Shown: positions 1-6,660 of the stretch, in pieces | How the letters are laid out: each line of letters starts with the position of its first letter | Position numbering within the stretch: the first letter of the stretch is position 1 | Source: Pseudomonadota bacterium | GTDB lineage: Bacteria > Myxococcota_A > Polyangia > Polyangiales > Polyangiaceae | Assembly: GCA_023398955.1 (NCBI GenBank) | Contig: JAEWRL010000252.1 | Span: forward strand, 1-18,611 | Length of the DNA: 18,611 nucleotides | Reading direction: 5' to 3' | Position numbers and translations under genes: made by a program | The notes under the pieces: generated by a model | The model's input: the letters and a program-made list of their open reading frames with translations, nothing else | What the model was told of the DNA's origin: nothing | Databases searched by the model: none

Positions 1-2
1 CC

Positions 3-428
3 CCCGAAGGCGACGGTTCTGACCCCCAAAAGACGCTCAACTCGTCTGTGACAGATGAATCGTCACAACTTCTGTCACAAGCGTCGCAAGTACTTGAAAT
101 TACAGCGGGGCGGACGGGACTCGAACCTGCTCCCGGTCGCACGTTTCAGCATCAAAACGGCTCTGGTTGTGATCGGGAGACCGGCCGAACTGTCACGAAC
201 TGTCACGAACCCAGCCGAACCCTGACGGGTGCTGTGGCGGCCAGTGACGACGATCCGTCACCCCTCGATGCCGTCGAAGGGGCCCTCGCTGAGGCCATCA
301 GGGGGGCCACCGAAGCCCGCGAATGGGGTGTCGTGGGGCAGCTTGCCAAGGAGCTGGAAGCCCGACGCCTTGCCAGAAGTGCCAACGTCGTCAGCCTCGC
401 GACCCGCCGGAAGGGTGGTGCCCTGTGA
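3..428 (+). CDS. C-terminal end of a protein, probably an integrase tail (5' end outside window)
   Basis: The reading frame is open from the first bases of the window, so this is the 3' part of a longer gene; a GTG at 48 is an internal codon that could be mistaken for a start. The middle reads GRTGLEPAPGRTF, the kind of peptide produced when a gene runs antisense through the 3' half of a tRNA gene. The last 50 residues form a charged helix (EWGVVGQLAKELEARRLA) and end in a basic stretch. From memory, similar tails follow the catalytic domain of tyrosine integrases in Myxococcota elements, but no catalytic residue lies inside the window. The stop overlaps the next start (GTGA at 425). Certain: a coding 3' end. 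Inferred: integrase identity. Confidence 0.6.
   Translation, partial: PEGDGSDPQKTLNSSVTDESSQLLSQASQVLEITAGRTGLEPAPGRTFQHQNGSGCDRETGRTVTNCHEPSRTLTGAVAASDDDPSPLDAVEGALAEAIRGATEAREWGVVGQLAKELEARRLARSANVVSLATRRKGGAL
47..79. repeat. inverted repeat with TGTCAC arms left of the tRNA-like core
   Basis: TGTGACAGA at 47-55 is a perfect 9-bp inverted match of TCTGTCACA at 71-79, with another GTCAC at 62-66 between them. The same hexamer returns as tandem repeats at 191-210 on the other side of the tRNA-like core. The arrangement could be arm-type integrase or excisionase sites, but it could also be coincidental repetition inside coding sequence. Confidence 0.45.
104..130 (-). other. tRNA 3'-end-like segment, candidate attachment core
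   Basis: On the - strand this reads GCAGGTTCGAGTCCCGT followed by CCGCCCCGC, which looks like a T-arm (loop TTCGAGT) and a 3' acceptor strand. The T-stem has one A-C mismatch. No matching 5' acceptor or D-arm is found in the next 80 bases, so it is not a complete tRNA. Integrative elements commonly use tRNA 3' ends as attachment cores, and this one lies inside a probable integrase 3' end. No second copy was found in the window. Confidence 0.4.
191..210. repeat. two tandem 10-bp repeats right of the tRNA-like core
   Basis: TGTCACGAAC occurs twice in direct tandem (191-200 and 201-210), just after another CGAAC at 186-190. It shares TGTCAC with the inverted repeat at 47-79. Candidate integrase arm-binding sites. 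Confidence 0.45.
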
Positions 429-646
429 GCGGCTACCAAGCGAGCCAACGGCGCGCCGGAGCACGCAAGGCGGACCGAGCCACGACCATCGAGCGCATCG
501 CCCGACTTATCGAAGCGGACGCCGACCTGCCCCTCGAAGATGCGTGGGGGTTCGTCACGGGTGGGATGCACCTGGGCAAGTGGAAGACGGACGTCGCCAC
601 GGCCGTCAAGGCCGAGCTCGCCAGCGTCGGGAGGGGCGAGCCATGA
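425..646 (+). CDS. small basic protein, unknown function
   Basis: A 73-aa protein that I do not recognise. It starts at GTG 425, overlapping the preceding stop as GTGA, and ends overlapping the next start as ATGA, so the run is translationally coupled. The N-terminus is basic (YQASQRRAGARKADRATT), followed by a helix ERIARLIEADADLPLEDAW and a segment MHLGKWKTDVATAVKAEL. The size and helical content would suit a small DNA-binding or regulatory protein, but no motif proves it. Its C-terminus GEP comes from a ribosome-binding-site-containing junction that recurs at 1883 and 2663. Confidence 0.6.
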   Translation: MSGYQASQRRAGARKADRATTIERIARLIEADADLPLEDAWGFVTGGMHLGKWKTDVATAVKAELASVGRGEP

Positions 647-894
647 CGACAGCCGTCATCCTCCCGGCTCCTCGTCTCTCGAGGCCTCCGGTTACGACAA
701 CATGGATCGTCACGGCGTGCACCTGGGACGAAGAGGCCAAGGGGCTGCGTTGCTACTGCCGGCACGCCTCCGAGCCTCGCACCAAGTGCGTCACGCTCGA
801 CCGGCTCCAGTACGGCGCGCCTCCCGAGCTCGACTTCAGGCTCGCCGTCGGCCTCGACCAAACCGCGCAAGAAGAACTCGCTTACCTGCGCTGA
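643..894 (+). CDS. small cysteine-containing protein, unknown function
   Basis: An 83-aa protein beginning at ATG 643, which overlaps the previous stop (ATGA). The central part (residues 21-55) reads WIVTACTWDEEAKGLRCYC, then HASEPRTKCVTLDRLQYG. It has four cysteines at about 26, 37, 39 and 49, so a small metal-binding or disulfide fold is possible, although the spacing is not a standard zinc ribbon. The C-terminal third is an acidic helix. It is part of the small-gene run; a 73-base gap to the next gene is the only real break before 2.9 kb. Confidence 0.6.
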   Translation: MTTAVILPAPRLSRPPVTTTWIVTACTWDEEAKGLRCYCRHASEPRTKCVTLDRLQYGAPPELDFRLAVGLDQTAQEELAYLR

Positions 895-967
895 TAGCGC
901 CCCGCCGAACTGCTCGTGACCTCCCGTCGTGGGCAGCGGGCGGAGCTCCATCCGCAGAAAGGCCGAC

Positions 968-1192
968 ATGGCAGACTTTGAGGACCGAAGCCCTCACAAG
1001 GGCGTGCGCGAATTCGGCGCGAACGGGCGGGAATTCCGGTTCATTCGCGATACCGACGATGATTCCATCTGGCTCGCGTACGAGAAGCGCGGAGGCGGAT
1101 TCGGCTACGCCGCAACCGTCGAGTGCGCCTCTGGCGAGCCAAGGGACCTGCATAACGCGCTGCTTGCCAGCGAGGAAGGCGGTGCGTCATGA
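968..1192 (+). CDS. small acidic protein, unknown function
   Basis: A 74-aa protein. ATG 968 is chosen because AGAAAGG lies six bases upstream; a GTG 39 bases further upstream in the same frame lacks this. The sequence is beta-rich in appearance: REFRFIRDTDDDSIWLAYEK, then GGGFGYAATVEC. No known domain is recognised. The last codons overlap the next ATG (ATGA). It restarts the coupled run after the 73-base gap, so a promoter may lie at 895-960, although I see no convincing boxes. Confidence 0.6.
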   Translation: MADFEDRSPHKGVREFGANGREFRFIRDTDDDSIWLAYEKRGGGFGYAATVECASGEPRDLHNALLASEEGGAS

Positions 1193-1500
1193 ACGCAATC
1201 GATACAACCAGCAACGAAACCGAAGCCGTCGAGGTCACCCTCGCCAGCGCGCTCGAAGAAGCGGTCGCGATACAGAACGCCGCAGAAGCCGCGCGCGAGT
1301 CCATCTCCGACATCGAGGAAGACCTGGCGGAGCTCCAAGAGGCGCTCGGGTCCAGCACCGTCGCTGCCATCATCCAGAAGGTGGAGGCGCATGCGCTGGC
1401 CCTCGAAGCACTCGAAGAGAAGGCGATCGAGTGCGCTGCATCGCTGGATGCGCTGGTCGACGCTGATGAGTGCGACGACGAAGGCGAGGTGGAATCATGA
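1189..1500 (+). CDS. acidic coiled-coil small protein
   Basis: A 103-aa, strongly acidic, almost wholly helical protein. Residues 15-90 show heptad-like spacing (ISDIEEDLAELQEALG, then AHALALEALEEKAIECAASLD), which suggests a coiled coil. The tail is very acidic (DADECDDEGEVES). It starts at ATG 1189 over the previous stop and ends over the next start. Phage-type elements often carry acidic small proteins that mimic DNA or bind host regulators, but nothing here assigns such a role. Confidence 0.65.
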   Translation: MNAIDTTSNETEAVEVTLASALEEAVAIQNAAEAARESISDIEEDLAELQEALGSSTVAAIIQKVEAHALALEALEEKAIECAASLDALVDADECDDEGEVES

Positions 1501-1883
1501 CGCGCTACACCGTTACGATCCACGAGCAAGCCTCAAACGGCACGCATTGGGTCTACAGCATCGATGCCGCATCGCCAGCGCTGGCCGCGATCGTCGCCCT
1601 TGGGCGGTCCGTGGGGCGCGGTTTCCCCGTGGGGCGGGCGACGGTGCGGGTCTACTCTGGCGACATCCGGGGCAATACGATCGGGCACGAGCCAGCCGCC
1701 ACGTACCCCGTCGGGCATGCCCTCGAAGACATGGACGGGCTGTATGCCGCCCTGCACGACATGGAGCGTGAGGCCATCGCAAGGCATGACGTGGAGGGCA
1801 CGCATCTCACTCAGTGCGCCTACTTGACTCGCGATCCATTCGCGATCGGTCGGTGCGCTCGGCTCGTCAGGGGGGAGCCATGA
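1497..1883 (+). CDS. hypothetical protein, 128 aa
   Basis: Starts at ATG 1497 in an ATGA overlap. The N-terminus looks like a beta-strand-rich fold (RYTVTIHEQ, HWVYSIDAASPALAAIVALGRS), resembling small phage proteins that handle a host-derived ligand, but no family is recognised. The middle contains YSGDIRGNTIGHEPAATYP, and the C-terminal half is helical. The gene ends with RGEP at a GGGGGAGCC-ATGA junction holding the ribosome-binding site of the next gene. Confidence 0.6.
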   Translation: MTRYTVTIHEQASNGTHWVYSIDAASPALAAIVALGRSVGRGFPVGRATVRVYSGDIRGNTIGHEPAATYPVGHALEDMDGLYAALHDMEREAIARHDVEGTHLTQCAYLTRDPFAIGRCARLVRGEP

Positions 1884-2227
1884 CCCGGGCCTCTGCCCCA
1901 GGCGTCCGCCTGCACAAGGACGGGCGGGTGAGCTTCACGGACGCCAACGGCGTGCGCCAGCATCGACGCATCCCGTGGGCCTTGAGCGACGCCGAGCTAG
2001 CCTACGTCGAAGCGCTCCCGGGCGGGATGCGCTTGAGGTGGTGGGTCCTGCGCGAGTGCAGCCACGCCGTTTGGCGCGCGCCCGGTGCGCCGCAGCCCGA
2101 TGCCAAGTACACTTGCGCCACGCTCGCCCGAGCGGACGCCGCGCGTATCGCTGAATGGTGGGCCTCGCGCGGCTCCTCGGGGCCCACGTACCGGATCATC
2201 GAACGCAGGCACGGGGATCTGCCATGA
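1880..2227 (+). CDS. hypothetical protein, 115 aa
   Basis: Starts at ATG 1880 within the ATGA overlap, preceded by GGGGGAG. The first 30 residues (GVRLHKDGRVSFTDANGVRQ) look like a beta-hairpin. The middle is helical and tryptophan-rich (LRWWVLRECSHAVWRAP) and the end contains AARIAEWWASRG. It has no recognised domain. It is coupled at both ends, so it is likely co-expressed with its neighbours. Confidence 0.6.
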   Translation: MTRASAPGVRLHKDGRVSFTDANGVRQHRRIPWALSDAELAYVEALPGGMRLRWWVLRECSHAVWRAPGAPQPDAKYTCATLARADAARIAEWWASRGSSGPTYRIIERRHGDLP

Positions 2228-2469
2228 GCGCCGTCACACCCGAAGCCGTAGCGGCCGCAGCTGCGAAAGCAGCCGAGGAACACCGGCTCCAAGAGGCGCA
2301 ATGGGCCGCGCTTTTCTTCGCTGCCGGCAGGGCTGCCGAGGCACTGGCGAACGGCGACACTACTGCCGCCAAGCACTGGCTCGACGAAGCCTCGGAGGCG
2401 GAGGGCGACCTGCTCGGCGAGTGCGAGATCGTGGGGCCGTTGCTCGACGCAATGGAGGTGGACCCGTGA
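2224..2469 (+). CDS. alanine-rich helical small protein
   Basis: An 81-aa acidic, alanine-rich protein, starting at ATG 2224 over the previous stop. Nearly every residue would sit in helix (TPEAVAAAAAKAAEEHRL, AALFFAAGRAAEALANGD, AAKHWLDEASEAEGDLL), giving two or three helical hairpins. Function unknown. The stop overlaps the following GTG. Confidence 0.6.
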   Translation: MSAVTPEAVAAAAAKAAEEHRLQEAQWAALFFAAGRAAEALANGDTTAAKHWLDEASEAEGDLLGECEIVGPLLDAMEVDP

Positions 2470-2663
2470 CGCATTACAGCTTCGCCCCGATAGACGTCGG
2501 TTTCGATCTCCGCGAACATGAAATGCTGGTTTGTCTCGCACCCGACGCAACTTCCATCACAACGCCCGAGGGGAAGCTGGTCGAGGGCGACCTGGCAACC
2601 CTCCGGGCTGCACTTGAGGGCTCGGGGCTTCGGGTCTCCCGCGGTGCAAAGGGGGAGCCGTGA
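2466..2663 (+). CDS. small hypothetical protein, 65 aa
   Basis: Starts at GTG 2466, which overlaps the preceding stop (GTGA), the pattern of the rest of the run. It contains FDLREHEMLVCLAPDATSI and GDLATLRAALEGSGLRV; the latter resembles a short helix-turn. No family is recognised. It ends with KGEP at the third GGGGGAGCC-RTGA junction of this operon. Confidence 0.55.
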   Translation: MTHYSFAPIDVGFDLREHEMLVCLAPDATSITTPEGKLVEGDLATLRAALEGSGLRVSRGAKGEP

Positions 2664-2914
2664 GCCAGCTCGGCAACCCGAAGCAGCGCGACATCCCGAT
2701 ACGCTGCCCCGTGTGTCGACAACGCGCCGTCGCAGTCGCGATCGAAGTGACGTTCGGGCCCTTCCGAGGAGCTTGGATCGTCATGCCGGACCGATGGGCG
2801 TTCGCGTCCGGCGCAAACGTCGAATCGATACAACGTGGCCTCGTTCGCTGCCCCGACTGCGCGCCGGTGCCGAATGATGACCCGCAGGCGATGAACTGGG
2901 AGAATGTGCCATGA
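2660..2914 (+). CDS. small zinc-ribbon-like protein
   Basis: An 84-aa protein starting at GTG 2660. It has two CxxC knuckles, RCPVCRQ (Cys16, Cys19) and RCPDCAP (Cys64, Cys67), about 45 residues apart, with beta-strand-like sequence between. This is the layout of a zinc ribbon that binds nucleic acid or protein partners. Some ribbons of this kind accompany phage regulators or modify RNA polymerase, but the partner cannot be told here. It overlaps both neighbours. Zinc binding is likely; the role is unknown. Confidence 0.65.
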   Translation: MSQLGNPKQRDIPIRCPVCRQRAVAVAIEVTFGPFRGAWIVMPDRWAFASGANVESIQRGLVRCPDCAPVPNDDPQAMNWENVP

Positions 2915-3519
2915 AATACACACGGCCTGAACTGAAGATTCGCGGATGGACTGATGGCATGATCAAGCGGTGGCTCGGGGAGCACGATGACACTAAGCCG
3001 AACTGGCGGTATCCGCACGCGGCCCCACCAACTAGGCTGTGGTCAGTAGAGCGCGTCCACAAGGCGGAAGCATTGCCAGACTGGCAAGCGGCGCACGCCA
3101 AGCTCGAAGCAAGCAAGGAGCGCAGGAAGGCCAGCGCAGCAAAAGCGGTCGCAACAAAAGAGGCGAAGCTACTTGCCGAAATCGCCGCGTGGAATCCAGA
3201 AATCTATGCTCCAGAAGGCATGACGGCTGAACAGCTGATTTGTGATGCGCTGGATTCGAAGCGACATTTGGAGAGCAGCCGCGGTCGCGATTTCTACACA
3301 CGACCTGATGGATACACTTCCGAGACTCTGGTGCGTTGGGCGGAGAACTACGTTCGGCATGAGCTTACTAGCTACGACAGCGCGTTCTTTGCTCAGTCAG
3401 GGTGCAGCGTGAACCATGATCTAATTCGCGATCGCTTGAACAATGCTGTCCACAAGCGTTGGCCAAACCTCTACAAGGCCGCCATTCTTATGGGGTCGAA
3501 GCCACAAGGTGACTCGTGA
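2911..3519 (+). CDS. hypothetical protein with an N-terminal 'GWTDxMIKRWLG' segment
   Basis: A 202-aa protein starting at ATG 2911 (ATGA overlap). Residues 1-50 (IRGWTDGMIKRWLGEHD, PTRLWSVERVHKAEA) resemble an N-terminal segment that I associate with small phage and plasmid proteins of GC-rich bacteria: a helix-turn-helix-like unit followed by a basic helix. Residues 55-95 are a lysine/alanine-rich helix, likely coiled coil (KLEASKERRKASAAKAV). The rest (LVRWAENYVRHELTSYD, HDLIRDRLNNAVHKRWP) is helical. From about 2.9 kb the sequence is visibly less GC-rich than the small genes before it, which may mark a separate acquisition. A nucleic-acid-related role is only a guess. Confidence 0.65.
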   Translation: MKYTRPELKIRGWTDGMIKRWLGEHDDTKPNWRYPHAAPPTRLWSVERVHKAEALPDWQAAHAKLEASKERRKASAAKAVATKEAKLLAEIAAWNPEIYAPEGMTAEQLICDALDSKRHLESSRGRDFYTRPDGYTSETLVRWAENYVRHELTSYDSAFFAQSGCSVNHDLIRDRLNNAVHKRWPNLYKAAILMGSKPQGDS

Positions 3520-3731
3520 AGCAGCGCCACCAACTGACGCTCGACGACCAGCTACCGTCGTGTCCGACGCAATCCAGCATCAATCATGCTGGAAGCGGTG
3601 CTCGACGTGCTGGAAATGGCCAAAACCGTGTCCGCCGCTACCTGCATCCCCGAGTGGTCAAGCGCCTCTCTGAAAAGCAGCGCCGCGACCTCGCCCACCT
3701 CATCGCGCCGGCAGATCGGGGGACACCATGA
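3516..3731 (+). CDS. small basic hypothetical protein
   Basis: A 71-aa protein starting at GTG 3516 overlapping the preceding stop and ending at TGA overlapping ATG 3728. It has a polar, serine/asparagine-rich N-terminal half and a basic helical C-terminal half (RRYLHPRVVKRLSEKQRRDL). The coupling at both ends is the main support. A competing frame at 3586-3837 exists but would overlap the next gene by more than 100 bases. Confidence 0.5.
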   Translation: MKQRHQLTLDDQLPSCPTQSSINHAGSGARRAGNGQNRVRRYLHPRVVKRLSEKQRRDLAHLIAPADRGTP

Positions 3732-4996
3732 ACGCGGCCATCGGGTTCGCCCCGAGCATTCGTCTCAATGTGCTACCATGCCCCAAGAAAACGCCCTCCG
3801 GCGGCACGAACCAGCGGAGGGCAGACGAATCGGGTAGATTCATGGCTGAAGATAGAACCGAGCAGGGCAGCAAGCAAGGCGGAACCGATGAATCGTGGCA
3901 AACGCCGGAGGGGACCAAGGCGATCGCGCATGCGCAAACAGTGATGCTCGCCTTTTTGCGCGGCAAGTACCCGAGGCGTTCAAGCGAACACGAGGATTGG
4001 GTGAGCACCGCGTTGGCGCATCTCATACGCAAGCCTTTGCCGTGCGCCGATGCGATGCGGAATCTGGCAAAGCGGGCGGCCTCAACCGTTGCTCGCGATG
4101 CCATCAGAAGTAGCACACGCCAGATAATGATTCAGCGCCTACACAGTGGCGACATTGCGCGCCGCACAATGGGCAGCGCAGAAGTGGCAGCGACAACGCC
4201 AGCACTAGCCTTGGCCGCACTGAAGCGCCGCACCTACGAACAGCTATTGAAGGAATTCGAAGAACTGCGCGGAGTCGCGTGGAATCCGCGGCTGGCCCCT
4301 CGCTTCGACGACCAAGCAGAAAATGCGCAACTCGAGGCACTAGAGCTCGAACGGCGGAGCATCAAGGCACTGAATGACCTTCGGGAGGCTGTGCGCGAAC
4401 TGAAGAGTATTCACGATCTGGTGCGCTACGAGCGCGACGAGCCAAACGAAGGCGTTGCTACCAATGGGATCGTTTGTCGCTACTTCCCAGCTGTTGCGCG
4501 CGATGCGACGCTCGCTGGTCTCATGCATGGCCCCCAGCTAGAAGCCTCGGATCTCCGCATCAATGAAGCTCTGATGGCGGAAAGCAGGCAGCGATTCGCC
4601 TATGCGTACATTCGCGATCGGCGCATCGGCAAGCTGTTCGAGGAAGTCGCCAGTGGTGAGCGTGAACAGCCCGAGATCAATCTGTTCCTCCGCATCGAAA
4701 ACTTCGTCTACGACGCTCCAGAGGTCGAGGTTTCTGCTCGGGAACTGGCCGTCGCATGGCTACTCACCAGCGCGCCAATCCATCCAGAGGGCGAACCGCT
4801 CGACGGTGAAGCGCCGTGGTCTACCTGGCCAGGGTGGAACACGGAGCCCAACTGGTCCCGGCTGACTCCTGCAAACGTGATCAAGCAAGCCGTGGATGGG
4901 TTCCGGAAGGCTGGCGTCGGAGCGAAGGCGATCGCCGATGCCGCAATGAAAACCCTGGGTTCCTCGGAAGAACCGACGGGGGAAAAGAAAACCTGA
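3728..4996 (+). CDS. 422-aa protein with a faint sigma-factor region-2-like segment
   Basis: ATG 3728 overlaps the previous stop and has GGGGGA five bases upstream. A second in-frame ATG at 3842 (residue 39) follows two inverted repeats and could be the true start, giving 384 aa. Residues 69-131 (HAQTVMLAFLRGKYP, SEHEDWVSTALAHLI, AASTVARDAIRSSTRQ) have the rhythm of sigma-70 region 2 in ECF-type factors: helix, acidic ExxED-like turn, helix, then an arginine-rich helix. I see no convincing region 4. Residues 180-245 are likely coiled coil (LEALELERRSIKALNDLREAV). The C-terminal 150 residues are unrecognised. The gene ends inside a terminator hairpin, closing the small-gene operon. Calling it a regulator is speculative; protein-coding status is secure. 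Confidence 0.7.
   Translation: MNAAIGFAPSIRLNVLPCPKKTPSGGTNQRRADESGRFMAEDRTEQGSKQGGTDESWQTPEGTKAIAHAQTVMLAFLRGKYPRRSSEHEDWVSTALAHLIRKPLPCADAMRNLAKRAASTVARDAIRSSTRQIMIQRLHSGDIARRTMGSAEVAATTPALALAALKRRTYEQLLKEFEELRGVAWNPRLAPRFDDQAENAQLEALELERRSIKALNDLREAVRELKSIHDLVRYERDEPNEGVATNGIVCRYFPAVARDATLAGLMHGPQLEASDLRINEALMAESRQRFAYAYIRDRRIGKLFEEVASGEREQPEINLFLRIENFVYDAPEVEVSARELAVAWLLTSAPIHPEGEPLDGEAPWSTWPGWNTEPNWSRLTPANVIKQAVDGFRKAGVGAKAIADAAMKTLGSSEEPTGEKKT
3774..3841 (+). promoter_or_regulatory. possible promoter and two-hairpin leader before internal ATG 3842
   Basis: TGTGCTACCAT (3769-3779) looks like an extended -10, though no good -35 lies upstream. It is followed by a perfect 8-bp inverted repeat, GCCCTCCG at 3793-3800 and CGGAGGGC at 3815-3822, and then GAATC (3827-3831) paired with GATTC (3837-3841), ending one base before ATG 3842. 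This could be an RNA leader controlling a shorter form of the protein, or simply coding sequence if the start is 3728. Confidence 0.35.
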
Positions 4997-5013
4997 GGCT
5001 TCCCCCGGTTTTT
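4977..5013 (+). terminator. Rho-independent terminator-like hairpin overlapping a stop codon
   Basis: CGGGGGAA (4977-4984) pairs with TTCCCCCG (5000-5007), followed by GTTTTT (5008-5013). The TGA of the 422-aa gene lies in the loop (4994-4996). It would end the 425-4996 operon. Its arms closely match those of the hairpin at 9175-9205. Confidence 0.7.
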
Positions 5014-5038
5014 GGCGCGCTCATGACGCTTTCCGAGC

Positions 5039-5281
5039 ATGACTGGCAAGATTCCGGATCCAGGAGACTGGATCTCACAGGCGATCCAAACTCTCCCTCT
5101 CCTCTGCACAGCCGAAGAGACCGCCGATCTGCTGCGACGCTCCAAGCGCACAGTCTATCGCTTGATCGATGAAGGCTGGCTTGATGCGGTCCGACCGCGC
5201 GAAGGCCGAGGGAGCCGCTTTTTGGTGCCGCGCGCATCAATCGGGAAGTACCTGAGGTACCTCGAGAGGATCGCAGCATGA
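5039..5281 (+). CDS. excisionase-like helix-turn-helix protein
   Basis: An 80-aa protein with a MerR/excisionase-type helix-turn-helix (HTH_17 style): LLCTAEETADLLRRSKRTVY, then RLIDEGWLDAVRP (residues 21-53), and a wing-like RGSRFLVPRASIGKYL. This family binds DNA as recombination directionality factors or as small activators of phage and plasmid operons. The gene opens the replication module directly after a terminator, and its stop overlaps the next ATG, so it may control that module or the att site. No strong ribosome-binding site is visible before ATG 5039. The HTH is confident; excisionase versus transcription regulator is unresolved. Confidence 0.8.
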   Translation: MTGKIPDPGDWISQAIQTLPLLCTAEETADLLRRSKRTVYRLIDEGWLDAVRPREGRGSRFLVPRASIGKYLRYLERIAA

Positions 5282-5508
5282 GCGCTCAACTCTCCATGTG
5301 GGCGGCTCCGCAGAACAACAACCCTTGGGTCAATTTGTACAAGAAAGTGCGCGAAAACCGTCAAAAACTGTCGGTCTCGATTCCTCCCGCGCGGGATGTG
5401 ATCTTGGTTCGCGTCGATGGCCGCACTGTAGCGATCGAGCCGACCGAGGCGCATCCAGTGGCGCACGCACTGCTCGCGGGAATCGAAGAGCTCGGGGGCA
5501 AGTCATGA
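5278..5508 (+). CDS. small hypothetical protein in replication module
   Basis: A 76-aa protein, ATG 5278 overlapping the HTH stop. The N-terminus (SMWAAPQNNNPWVNLYKKV) is polar, with aromatic residues as in short peptide interaction motifs. The C-terminal half forms probable beta strands (DVILVRVDGRTVAIEP) and a short helix. Not recognised. Its place between an HTH gene and an ERCC4 nuclease, with coupling on both sides, suggests a helper of the replication or recombination genes. Confidence 0.6.
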   Translation: MSAQLSMWAAPQNNNPWVNLYKKVRENRQKLSVSIPPARDVILVRVDGRTVAIEPTEAHPVAHALLAGIEELGGKS

Positions 5509-5954
5509 CCGAGCGACCGCGCATCATCATCGACACTCGCGAGCAAGCGCCATTGCGGTTCAGCGATGCGGTCGAGGTGGAGGTTGCGACTCTACCGACG
5601 GGTGACTACTCCATTGCCGGAGCCACGGAACTGGTCGCAATCGAGCGCAAGAGCCTCCCCGACCTGGTGGCGTGCTGCGGTCCGGAGCGGGAGCGCTTCC
5701 TCGATTGCTGCCGACGGCTTCGGGACTACAGGTTGCGCGCCGTCGTGGTCGAGGCCGCGCTCGATGACGTGCTCGCGCATGTCTACCGCTCGCGCATGAA
5801 CCCAAAGAGCGTGGTCGGAACCACTATCGCGATTCACGTCGACTACGGCGTGCCGACCATCTGGGCTGGCGACGCGCACAACGCGGCCAAGATGGTCGAA
5901 CGCATGCTGGCTCGCGTTTGGCGCAAACAGCAGGAAGGTGGCGCCCATGAGTGA
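5505..5954 (+). CDS. ERCC4-family (XPF/Mus81-like) nuclease
   Basis: A 149-aa protein that is essentially a lone ERCC4 nuclease domain. The signature is complete: IIIDTREQ (Asp10), LPTGDYSI (Asp34), and IERKSLPDLV with the ERK triad (Glu47-Arg48-Lys49) and Asp53. In this family these acidic residues and the lysine bind a metal ion and cut branched DNA such as flaps and forks. There is no helicase or helix-hairpin-helix domain, so it probably works as a small dimeric or partner-dependent nuclease. ATG 5505 overlaps the previous stop, and the 3' end overlaps the primase gene by 8 bases. A role in resolving replication or integration intermediates is inferred. Confidence 0.88.
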   Translation: MTERPRIIIDTREQAPLRFSDAVEVEVATLPTGDYSIAGATELVAIERKSLPDLVACCGPERERFLDCCRRLRDYRLRAVVVEAALDDVLAHVYRSRMNPKSVVGTTIAIHVDYGVPTIWAGDAHNAAKMVERMLARVWRKQQEGGAHE

Positions 5955-6660
5955 GCTCGAACGATCCACGCTGGCTTTCCGGCGTTTTTGCGGGTTTTCT
6001 GAGCGCGATACCGTCGAGCTAACGGCGTTCGGTGGGCGGCAGAAGCTGCAAGTTGCCTATGCGCGCACCATCGAAGACCAGTTGCGTCTACTCGCAATGG
6101 CAGAGCACCAACCGGAGCTCAAGGGTACCTATACAGTCCTGAACCTAGTTCACGAAGGGCTTTACGCTCGCATTGGGGAGGGTCGATGGGTTCCGGGCGC
6201 GCCCCGTGCCAGCGACACCGAAGTTACCGAGCTTCGTTCGGTCTACATCGACTTTGACGCGGTGCGGCCTCGCGACATCAGTTCGACCGATGCTGAGAAG
6301 GCCGCGACCAAGGAAGTGGCGACGGCCGTTAAGTTGCAGCTGACCGAATACCTAGGGACCGAGCATTGCTTCGGTCTAGGCGACAGTGGCAACGGCTACT
6401 CTCTCTTCATCGCGATAGAACCGGAAGCCCCAACCAAGCAGACGACTGCAAGCGTTCAGAAATTCTTGAAGGCCATCGCGACCAAGTTTGATAGCGCTGG
6501 CGTTAAGGTCGACCCGGCTGTGTGCAATCCGGCGCGCCTGTGTCCTGCCTACGGGACCATGAAGCGCAAGGGTGTGAACTGCGCAGAGCGACCGCACCGC
6601 ATGACGTCGTTTCGCTGCTCCGAGAACGTAACCCGCATCCCGCTAGCGAGTATCCAATGA
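5947..6660 (+). CDS. archaeo-eukaryotic primase/polymerase-like protein
   Basis: A 237-aa protein with features of an AEP (Prim-Pol) catalytic core. Motif I is SVYIDFDAVRP (Asp102 and Asp104, the metal-binding DxD). Motif II is probably GLGDSGNGYSLFI (residues 143-155), with Tyr where many relatives have His. Motif III is VKVDPAVCNPARLCPAYGT (Asp189), followed by a basic KRKGVN segment. Such enzymes make primers for plasmid, phage and satellite replication. The start ATG 5947 overlaps the nuclease gene by 8 bases. It is directly followed by a VapE-like helicase, a frequent pairing in phage satellites and integrative elements. It is shorter than fused primase-helicases because the helicase is a separate gene here. 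Confidence 0.82.
   Translation: MSELERSTLAFRRFCGFSERDTVELTAFGGRQKLQVAYARTIEDQLRLLAMAEHQPELKGTYTVLNLVHEGLYARIGEGRWVPGAPRASDTEVTELRSVYIDFDAVRPRDISSTDAEKAATKEVATAVKLQLTEYLGTEHCFGLGDSGNGYSLFIAIEPEAPTKQTTASVQKFLKAIATKFDSAGVKVDPAVCNPARLCPAYGTMKRKGVNCAERPHRMTSFRCSENVTRIPLASIQ

Noticed and set aside
104..190. A complete tRNA gene on the - strand
   Set aside because: Only the T-arm/acceptor-like part is convincing. The T-stem has a mismatch, and no 5' acceptor, D-arm or properly sized anticodon loop can be built from the adjoining bases.
433..969. Long open frame on the - strand over the first small genes
   Set aside because: GC-rich shadow frame: arginine/proline/alanine-rich, no ribosome-binding site, and it opposes five overlapping + strand genes.
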